Made by a program: the position numbers and the translations under genes. Positions 1 through 4,769 of a DNA stretch of 5,370 nt are shown here, one piece after another (the stretch's first letter is position 1; each line of letters begins with the position of its first letter). The notes beneath the pieces were generated by a model, which searched no databases, was not told the origin of the DNA, and saw nothing but the letters and a program-made list of their open reading frames with translations. Source of the stretch: Spirochaetota bacterium (GTDB lineage Bacteria; Spirochaetota; Spirochaetia; Treponematales; Treponemataceae). The DNA is taken from the NCBI GenBank assembly GCA_029571425.1, contig JAKPSR010000359.1, positions 1 through 5,370 of the forward strand. The letters are read 5' to 3'.

Positions 1-964
1 CGCCCGCCCCCGCCGCCGCGAGAAAGAGGACGACGGAAAGGAAGACCACGCGCTTCTTGGTCCGCGGCTTGAAGGTGGGCTCGGCGTAGTTTTGCGCGGT
101 CATGCACTCGACGAGCGAGGCGACGATCTGGTCGACGGGGAAGCGGCGCAGGTACTTCACGATGATGTGGATTACCTGCGAGATGTCCTGGAACCTCTTG
201 CGGGGGTTCGGCTTGATCATCCGGCGGATCAGCTTGATGATGATCGGCGGGATATCCGGGTTGATGCGCTTCGCCGGGGTGAAGCGACCCTTTTGGATCA
301 TCATGATCGTGTCGGGCGCGAAATTCCCCGGGAAGGGCTTCTTGCCGGTTACCATCTCGTAGAGCATGACGCCCATCGCGTAGATGTCGGCGCGCTTGTC
401 GACGTTCTTTGAATTCTCGAACTGCTCGGGCGGCATGTACGAGGGGGTGCCGAGGGTCATCCCCTCCTTCGTCAACCCGCTGTCCTCGTCGCCCTCGGTG
501 GCGGCGATGCCGAAGTCGGCGAGCTTCACGTCGCCGGTCTTCGAGATCAGGATGTTCCCCGGCTTGATGTCGCGGTGGATCACCCCGTGGTCGTGCGCGT
601 ACTTGAGGGCGCGGCACGCGTCGAGGAAGATAAGCAGGGACATCGGCGCGGAGAGGTAGCGCCGCTTCTTTATCAGCATGTCGAGGGACATCCCGTCCAC
701 GAACTCGAGGACGATGTAATGGGAATTCCCTTCCTTAAAGTAATCGAAGAGGTGCACGATGTGCGGGTCGTTGCAGTCAAGGAGGATCTGCGCCTCGCGC
801 TTGAAGCGCTCGATGATCGAGGCGTTCCCCCGGATCGTCAGCTTCTTGATGATCACGTAGCGCCGAAGGCTCGGGTGCACGGCCTTGTAGACGGCGCCCA
901 TCCCCCCCTTCGCGACGAGGGACACGATCTTGTACTTTCCAATCATCTCGGGTAAGTCTGCCAC
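1..964 (-). CDS. Hanks-type Ser/Thr protein kinase with C-terminal membrane helix (3' end beyond window)
   Basis: Transfers phosphate from ATP to Ser/Thr of target proteins; the kinase domain would face the cytoplasm. I translated 321 residues by hand. Visible motifs are a glycine loop at 18-23 (AKGGMG, first Gly replaced by Ala), ATP-binding Lys40, helix-C Glu57, HRDIKPGN at 130-137 with catalytic Asp132, DFG at 150-152, PPE at 178-180 in place of APE, helix-F Asp193 and Arg257. All catalytic residues are present, so it should be active. The activation segment (153-177) carries several Thr/Ser that could be autophosphorylated. A basic stretch at 299-305 leads into a hydrophobic run from 306 to the window edge, read as the start of a transmembrane helix; any outer domain is not visible. 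GTG at 964 is preferred over ATG at 946 because AAGGAG sits 7 nt upstream of it. It is the last visible gene of the operon, 1 nt after the phosphatase stop. Confidence 0.95.
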   Translation of the reverse strand, partial: MADLPEMIGKYKIVSLVAKGGMGAVYKAVHPSLRRYVIIKKLTIRGNASIIERFKREAQILLDCNDPHIVHLFDYFKEGNSHYIVLEFVDGMSLDMLIKKRRYLSAPMSLLIFLDACRALKYAHDHGVIHRDIKPGNILISKTGDVKLADFGIAATEGDEDSGLTKEGMTLGTPSYMPPEQFENSKNVDKRADIYAMGVMLYEMVTGKKPFPGNFAPDTIMMIQKGRFTPAKRINPDIPPIIIKLIRRMIKPNPRKRFQDISQVIHIIVKYLRRFPVDQIVASLVECMTAQNYAEPTFKPRTKKRVVFLSVVLFLAAAGAG

Positions 965-965
965 G

Positions 966-1961
966 TCACGGCTCCTTCTCTATAACGAGCATGTCGCGCT
1001 CGGGGTCGAAGTCCCGGTCGGGGGCCACGAGCGCGGCGTTATTCACGTCTGGGTTGTGTATCTGCACGTATCGGTTGCCGGCGCGGAACCGGTAGCGAAG
1101 CGGCACCGGCCGGTGCCCGCCGAAGTAGACGGCGTTCCCGCCGCCGGGAAGGTAGTGCTCGATCATCCGCTTGACGCTCCCCTCGGTCGCGGCGTCGTTA
1201 TCGGTCCAAGTGAGCCCCAGCACGACGTCGGCGCGCACGCGCGCGTTGACGATATCGTCCTCGCCGTAGAATTCCTGCGGCTCTGCGTGCGACGCGAGAA
1301 ACCGCCCGCCGATGGCGAAGAGCGGAAGACTCCGCTCGAACAGGGCGTAGGTGCGGAGGAACTCCTCGCCGTAGAACGCGACGACGTAGCTCTTCACCAT
1401 CTCGCCCTCGAACGAGAATTTGCGGAAGGGATGGTTGCCGTTCCCCTCCTCGTTCATGATGTTCTCGTGGTTTCCCTTGAGGAAGTGAAAGCGCTCCCGG
1501 TAGGCGCACTTCATCAGCATCACCATCTCCATCAAGGCGAGGCTCTCGCGCATCTCGGCGTCCATCGCCTTGTGCCTCTTCCACTCGTGCGAGTACTCGC
1601 GGAAGGCGTCTTGCCAGCGCTCCTGGCCGCGCCGCTCGGAATGGAAGCCGTCCCCGAGGCAAAGCACCTGGAGGTTCCCCGCCTCGAGCTCCTCGAGCAC
1701 GGTGAGCCGGCCGAGCGGGCGCGCGAGCGTCATCGCGTGGAAGAACTCGGTTCGCGCGTGGAGATCCGGGATGATCAGGGTCGGGAGATTCGGGTCAAGG
1801 CGCACGAGCCCCCCCGAGAGGCCAAGGGCGTCGGCGGGGCGGACGGCGGGGTCCTCGTGCTCGAGGGCCGTGATCGTCCGCTCAACCAGGCGCAGGTACT
1901 CCTCCCGGGGGGGCAGGGCGCCGCGCGCGTGCGCGGCGTCGATCGAGGATTGAGTGGACAT
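966..1961 (-). CDS. Calcineurin-like metallophosphoesterase, PP1-type protein phosphatase candidate
   Basis: A 331-aa predicted two-metal hydrolase, most likely the Ser/Thr phosphatase that opposes the kinase encoded next to it. The metal and phosphate ligands of the family can all be seen in order: PDLHAR with Asp66 and His68, LGDGFH with Asp104, KGNHEN with Asn164 and His165, SHAEP with His225, and GGHRPVP with His283. The second motif departs from the usual GDxxDR of PP1-like enzymes. The spacing to GNHE (about 58 residues) is wider than I expect for PP1 and holds a charged helical insert (about 112-160). No signal peptide or membrane segment is seen, so it should be cytoplasmic. The ATG at 1961 shares its A with the upstream TGA stop; a GTG directly before it (1964) would add one residue. 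There is no clear ribosome site, which fits coupled translation. Specificity is not proven: phosphoprotein, nucleotide and other esters are all possible in this fold. Confidence 0.9.
   Translation of the reverse strand: MSTQSSIDAAHARGALPPREEYLRLVERTITALEHEDPAVRPADALGLSGGLVRLDPNLPTLIIPDLHARTEFFHAMTLARPLGRLTVLEELEAGNLQVLCLGDGFHSERRGQERWQDAFREYSHEWKRHKAMDAEMRESLALMEMVMLMKCAYRERFHFLKGNHENIMNEEGNGNHPFRKFSFEGEMVKSYVVAFYGEEFLRTYALFERSLPLFAIGGRFLASHAEPQEFYGEDDIVNARVRADVVLGLTWTDNDAATEGSVKRMIEHYLPGGGNAVYFGGHRPVPLRYRFRAGNRYVQIHNPDVNNAALVAPDRDFDPERDMLVIEKEP
972..979 (-). promoter_or_regulatory. Ribosome binding site of the kinase gene, inside the phosphatase 3' end
   Basis: AGAAGGAG lies 7 nt before the GTG at 964. 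It overlaps the last codons of the phosphatase gene, so translation of the two genes is probably coupled. It is the reason for choosing the GTG start over the internal ATG at 946, which has no comparable site. Confidence 0.8.
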
Positions 1962-2485
1962 CACTGAATGATCGTCTTATTGACCTCGACGAAATCCTCG
2001 GTCACTTCCTGAACGACCTGGGTCAAAAGCTCGACCTCTTCCTCGGCGTCGAGCTTCTCCGCGCTGATCGCGATCTTGAATATCGGCGAGCTTTGCTGGA
2101 TCGGGCCTTTCTTAAAGGAAACGACCGCGTCTGTCTCGACGTCGCTCGAAAGCTCGGAGGCCTCGTCCACCGCGGAGGCGGGAACGTCCGTGCGAAGACC
2201 GACCGAGGTATACTCGACGCGGCGAACGCCGTCGACGAGGGGGCCGATATTGATCAAGGAACCAGAATACGTGAGGGCAAGGGCGCCGCGAGCCTCGTCT
2301 CTCGAGAAGAAGGAGACATCCTCGAAATTGTGGTCGGCGATGGAGTCCTCGAAACACTGCTTCTTCTCCATCCACGCGACGGCGAGGCTCTCGTAGGTCT
2401 CGTCGTTAACCGGCATGCCGGAGGTCTTGGCGATCTGCTTCACGTGATTTTGAATAACCGGAGACAAAGTGTTGAATGTTTCCAT
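1961..2485 (-). CDS. Unknown 174-aa protein, paralogue of the N-terminal domain of the HU-fusion protein
   Basis: I do not recognise a named family. From residue 31 to 174 it aligns without gaps with residues 33-176 of the divergently encoded HU-fusion protein. Shared blocks are W38/F45 of a helical N-terminal part, LTYSGSL (71-77) followed by GP (81-82), EY (91-92), DVP (100-102), QSS (131-133), and FVxxNxT (165-171). By hand count about 34 of 104 residues are identical over 71-174. The pattern suggests a helical start (about 10-60) followed by an alpha/beta domain. It has no HU part, no signal peptide and no membrane helix. ATG at 2485 is chosen because AAAGGAG lies 7 nt upstream; the open frame runs on to 2536, but that would pass through the promoter region. 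It is the first gene of the operon with phosphatase and kinase, so it may be a partner or substrate of one of them (inference). Confidence 0.9.
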   Translation of the reverse strand: METFNTLSPVIQNHVKQIAKTSGMPVNDETYESLAVAWMEKKQCFEDSIADHNFEDVSFFSRDEARGALALTYSGSLINIGPLVDGVRRVEYTSVGLRTDVPASAVDEASELSSDVETDAVVSFKKGPIQQSSPIFKIAISAEKLDAEEEVELLTQVVQEVTEDFVEVNKTIIQ

Positions 2486-2492
2486 AAAAATG

Positions 2493-2499
2493 CTCCTTT
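2493..2499 (-). promoter_or_regulatory. Ribosome binding site of the 174-aa protein gene
   Basis: AAAGGAG is placed 7 nt before the ATG at 2485. It fixes the start and rules out the longer in-frame reading that would begin at 2536. Confidence 0.85.
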
Positions 2500-2526
2500 G
2501 TGGTGTATAGTGTAACACAGAATAAA
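2498..2526 (+). promoter_or_regulatory. Possible promoter region for the HU-fusion gene
   Basis: Two readings are possible. TATAGT at 2506-2511 is a good -10 but has no convincing -35 at the right distance. Alternatively TTGTGG (2498-2503), 17 nt and AATAAA (2521-2526) form a weak complete promoter. Either one overlaps the minus-strand promoter for the operon. A small inverted repeat, GTGT-A-ACAC, lies at 2510-2518 and could be an operator half-site or chance. Confidence 0.35.
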
Positions 2527-2536
2527 CGCTTGTCAC
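2509..2536 (-). promoter_or_regulatory. Possible sigma-70-type promoter for the kinase/phosphatase operon
   Basis: On the minus strand GTGACA (2536-2531) is followed after 16 nt by TACACT (2514-2509). This would place the start of transcription near 2502, just ahead of the ribosome site at 2499-2493. The match to consensus is moderate and was judged by eye. Confidence 0.4.
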
Positions 2537-2538
2537 GA

Positions 2539-2546
2539 AAGAGGTG
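2539..2546 (+). promoter_or_regulatory. Ribosome binding site of the HU-fusion gene
   Basis: AAGAGGTG lies 4 nt before the ATG at 2551. It supports that start over the earlier in-frame GTG at 2500, which would fall inside the divergent promoter region. Confidence 0.7.
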
Positions 2547-2550
2547 CGAA

Positions 2551-3447
2551 ATGGAAAAGAAAGTTTACGGAGAGCTTCCGGAGGAAATCCGCAAGCAGAT
2601 CGACGCCCTGCTTGAGGGCGAGAACGGGACCGCGGCCGAGGAGCGCCGAGAGCAGTACGCCCGAATATGGAAGAAAAAGTTTGATCTCTTTACCGGGCAG
2701 GTCGCGAACGTGGGTTTGGAGATTGTGAAGAGTTTGGAAAAAGACGACCCCCGCGCGATGATCCTCCTTACCTACTCCGGTTCCCTCGTCAGCATGGGCC
2801 CGGCGCAGAACGGAAAGCGCTGGCTCGAGTACGCGTCGATCAAGTTCCGGAGCGACGTCCCCGACTTCGTCACCGGCCAGGGCGTTTCCCTCGCCGGCCC
2901 GGTGAAGCAGGACTCGACGGTTGGCTTCGATGGATCGACCCTCAAGCAAAGCTCGGCGATCTACCGCATCGCGGTATGCCCGGCGGGAATGACCCCCGGC
3001 GACCAGGACCAGCGCGTCCGCGAGGCGACGATCTACCTGACGAACGGCTTCGTCAAGATCAACCGGACGATGAACGGGGAATCCGACGTCGGGCTCGATC
3101 AGTTCAGCCCGAAGGCGATCATCGCCTACGTCGCGAAGAAGAACGGGATCACGCAGACCGCGGCCCGCGGCATCGTCGAGGACTACCTTTCCACGGTCGA
3201 GGCCGGCGTGCTGCTCGGGGAGCGGGTCACGGTGGGCAAGCTGGGGGCGATCAGCCTCAAGCTCCACGCGCCCAAGAAGGCGCGGGTGATGAAGCACATC
3301 ACCACCGGCGAGGACATCCTCGTGCCGGCAAAGCCCGCCTCGCTCGCGCCGAAATTCAGCTTCTCGCGCGCGATGAAGGACAAAGGACTGCGCACCGACC
3401 CCGCCCTGATCGCCTCCGGCGAGGCGGACGAGGACGACGAGGAATAA
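2551..3447 (+). CDS. HU/IHF-family DNA-binding protein with an N-terminal domain shared with the divergent 174-aa protein
   Basis: 298 aa, about three times the length of a normal HU (about 90 aa). Residues 33-176 align without gaps with the neighbouring 174-aa protein (LTYSGSL at 73-79, EY 93-94, DVP 102-104, KQSS 132-135, FVKINRT 167-173). Residues about 185-280 read as an HU domain: a helical start (FSPKAIIAYVAKKNGIT), VTVGKLGAISLKL at 226-238, and TTGEDILVPAK at 251-261 matching the TGxxIxIPAK part of HU. The end is acidic (residues 291-298 are almost all Asp/Glu). The HU turn normally written RNPxTG reads KHITTG here, so the proline that HU inserts into DNA is replaced by Ile250. It probably binds DNA or the nucleoid, with the N-terminal domain adding a partner or regulatory function (inference). 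It is divergent from the kinase operon and ends at a hairpin terminator. Confidence 0.9.
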   Translation: MEKKVYGELPEEIRKQIDALLEGENGTAAEERREQYARIWKKKFDLFTGQVANVGLEIVKSLEKDDPRAMILLTYSGSLVSMGPAQNGKRWLEYASIKFRSDVPDFVTGQGVSLAGPVKQDSTVGFDGSTLKQSSAIYRIAVCPAGMTPGDQDQRVREATIYLTNGFVKINRTMNGESDVGLDQFSPKAIIAYVAKKNGITQTAARGIVEDYLSTVEAGVLLGERVTVGKLGAISLKLHAPKKARVMKHITTGEDILVPAKPASLAPKFSFSRAMKDKGLRTDPALIASGEADEDDEE

Positions 3448-3454
3448 AAGACAA

Positions 3455-3486
3455 GCGGGCCTGGGGGATTATCCATCCAGGCCTGC
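3455..3486. terminator. Hairpin terminator between convergent genes, possibly bidirectional
   Basis: GCGGGCCTGG (3455-3464) pairs with CCAGGCCTGC (3477-3486): a 10-bp stem with one G-U pair and a 12-nt loop. It begins 7 nt after the HU-fusion stop and ends 7 nt from the FHA gene stop. The following bases are only moderately T-rich: CGTTTCGTTACTTT in the plus direction, and TTGTCTTTTATT in the minus direction, which is the better tail. Confidence 0.75.
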
Positions 3487-3493
3487 CGTTTCG

Positions 3494-3838
3494 TTACTTT
3501 ACGATGAGATTCATCTTCCCGATGCAGACGGTATCGCCCGCCTCGAGCTTTACGTATTTGCCCCGCGGTATCGGCACGCCGTTCAGCAAGGTGCCGTTCG
3601 TGCTATCGAGGTCCTTTAGGAAGTAGTCATCCTTAATCTTCTGGATTAATGCATGATAGCGGCTCGCGAGCTTGTGGTCGATGACGACGTCGTTGTCGGT
3701 AGCGCGGCCGATCTTGATTTGACTGACGATCGGCACCTTCCCGTTCTCGAACATGAGATAGGAAACGCGTTCCTTCTTCTCGATGGACTCCAGCCGCTTT
3801 CCGATCGGGCTGGTGTTAATGATCGTGTCTTCCTGCAT
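3494..3838 (-). CDS. Small FHA-domain protein with GarA-like N-terminal Thr motif
   Basis: 114 aa, essentially one forkhead-associated domain (about 25-112), the module that binds phosphothreonine peptides. The binding-site residues are all present: GR at 44-45, Ser59, Arg60 and His62 in SRYH, and STNGT at 79-83 with Asn81. The first 16 residues (starting MQEDTIINTSP) lie outside the fold and carry Thr5 and Thr9. This resembles the phosphorylated N-terminal tail of GarA/OdhI, which folds back onto its own FHA domain once a Ser/Thr kinase has modified it. No membrane segment is seen, so it should be cytoplasmic. The ATG at 3838 is chosen because the protein's conserved-looking tail begins there and a promoter sits just upstream; there is no AGGAG-like site. 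It is convergent with the HU-fusion gene. A role as reader for the nearby kinase is inferred from the family and gene order. The gene is visibly less GC-rich than its neighbours. Confidence 0.93.
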   Translation of the reverse strand: MQEDTIINTSPIGKRLESIEKKERVSYLMFENGKVPIVSQIKIGRATDNDVVIDHKLASRYHALIQKIKDDYFLKDLDSTNGTLLNGVPIPRGKYVKLEAGDTVCIGKMNLIVK

Positions 3839-3845
3839 AGCTGAA

Positions 3846-3874
3846 AGTATACCCCCGTTTCCCCGCGGGCGCAA
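3846..3874 (-). promoter_or_regulatory. Promoter of the FHA gene, predicting a leaderless transcript
   Basis: On the minus strand TTGCGC (3874-3869), a 17-nt spacer and TATACT (3851-3846, 5 of 6 to consensus) precede the FHA gene. Only 7 nt separate the -10 from the A of the ATG at 3838, so transcription should begin at or next to the start codon. The promoter begins 4 nt past the stop of the upstream radical SAM gene and allows the FHA gene to be expressed on its own. Confidence 0.6.
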
Positions 3875-3878
3875 CGTC

Positions 3879-4769
3879 CTACCCGAGGTTTCCGCATCGC
3901 ACGTCCGCGACGCTTCGCGCGGCGATGTCCCTGAGCTCAAGAAGCCGGTCGCGCGCGATCGGCTCGATCTCGCGCATCAGGTAATCGGGATGGTGGCGGT
4001 TTAGGTGAAGGACGATATCCGGCGACGCGGACGCGACCCATGAGGCGAGGCGGGCGATCTCGTCGGGATCGTCGTTGAGGCCCGGGATCACCAAGGTCGT
4101 GAGCTCGACGTGCGCGCCCGACGCCACCCCCGCGCGGATCGTCTCGAGCACGGGCGCGAGACTGCCGCCGCAGACGTCGCGGTAAAAACCTTCCGTGAAC
4201 GCCTTAAGGTCGATATTCATCGCGTCGACGAGAGGGAGCAACTCGGCGAGCGGCTCGGGGTTGACGTAGCCGTTGGTGACGAGGGCAATCGAGAGGCCTG
4301 AGTCGTCCCGCGCCGCCCGCGCGGTGTCCCGAACGTACTCCCAGGCGACCAGGGGCTCGTTATAGGTGAACGCGATCCCGACGTTTCCCTCGGCCTTGGT
4401 CGCGCGAGCCGCGTCGACGAGGGCCTCCGGCGGAAGGAACGTGAAGCCCTCCCCCTCCTCGGGCCCCACCTGCGAGATGCGGTGGTTCTGGCAAAATCGG
4501 CACGAGAGGTTGCACCCGAAGCCGCCGACGGAGAGGATGCGCGCGCCGGGATGCCAGCGCGCGAAGGGTTTTTTCTCTACGGGATCAAGGGAGAGAGAGG
4601 ATGCGATTCCCCACGTGGCCGCGTACAAAACCCCGTCGCGGTTCTCTCGTGCTCGGCAACGGCCAGCCGCGCCAGGCTTGACCAGGCACCGATGCGGGCA
4701 GAGGACGCACCGGGCGGCCCCTGAGGGCGCCGGCTCCCAATGCTCGGCGACGCGGAGCGCGGCCATCAT
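3879..4769 (-). CDS. amrS: AmmeMemoRadiSam-type radical SAM enzyme (AmrS-like), short form
   Basis: A 296-aa radical S-adenosylmethionine enzyme; the family's substrate is not known to me. An N-terminal Cys set (Cys21, Cys24, Cys28, Cys38, in the pattern CxxCPHxC...PGxxGxC) precedes SLDPVEKKPF (60-69). The [4Fe-4S]/SAM site GCNLSCRFCQN (85-95) supplies the CX3CX2C cysteines 86, 90 and 93. FTYNEP and MNIDLKAF further on are also typical of this family. It ends shortly after HHPDY, at CGNLG. As I recall, longer members continue past this GN point into a small Cys-containing tail, which is missing here. The first ATG (4769) overlaps the AMMECR1 stop as ATGA; a second ATG follows directly (4766). 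There is no ribosome site, so translation is probably coupled. Linkage to an AMMECR1 gene supports the assignment; a glycyl-radical activase-like enzyme is the alternative. Confidence 0.88.
   Translation of the reverse strand: MMAALRVAEHWEPAPSGAARCVLCPHRCLVKPGAAGRCRARENRDGVLYAATWGIASSLSLDPVEKKPFARWHPGARILSVGGFGCNLSCRFCQNHRISQVGPEEGEGFTFLPPEALVDAARATKAEGNVGIAFTYNEPLVAWEYVRDTARAARDDSGLSIALVTNGYVNPEPLAELLPLVDAMNIDLKAFTEGFYRDVCGGSLAPVLETIRAGVASGAHVELTTLVIPGLNDDPDEIARLASWVASASPDIVLHLNRHHPDYLMREIEPIARDRLLELRDIAARSVADVRCGNLG

Noticed and set aside
92..955. Several plus-strand open frames opposite the kinase
   Set aside because: Each is antisense to the kinase domain, whose motifs continue unbroken across the region.
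1102..1117. Perfect 16-bp palindrome GGCACCGGCCGGTGCC
   Set aside because: It encodes part of the conserved GGHRPVP metal-binding motif of the phosphatase, and in GC-rich coding DNA such a palindrome can arise from codon choice. I see no second copy in the window.
930..1967. Long plus-strand open frame opposite the phosphatase gene (345 codons)
   Set aside because: It is exactly antisense to a gene with a full set of phosphoesterase motifs. Its product is rich in Val, His, Arg and Glu without recognisable motifs, as expected for GC-rich antisense frames.
2486..2550. tRNA, riboswitch or small RNA gene in the divergent intergenic region
   Set aside because: Only 65 bp, already filled by promoter and ribosome-site elements; no stable stem is visible beyond the 4-bp inverted repeat.
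2533..3297. Long minus-strand open frame opposite the HU-fusion gene
   Set aside because: Antisense shadow of a gene with strong homology to its neighbour and a clear ribosome site; no motif of its own.
2976..3626. Plus-strand open frame in another phase across the HU-fusion 3' end, the terminator and the FHA gene
   Set aside because: Arg/Gly/Pro-rich composition of an out-of-phase GC-rich reading, and it runs through a terminator and antisense to the FHA gene.
3839..3940. N-terminal extension of the FHA protein to an upstream start
   Set aside because: It would overlap the radical SAM stop region and read through a good promoter; the extra residues look random.
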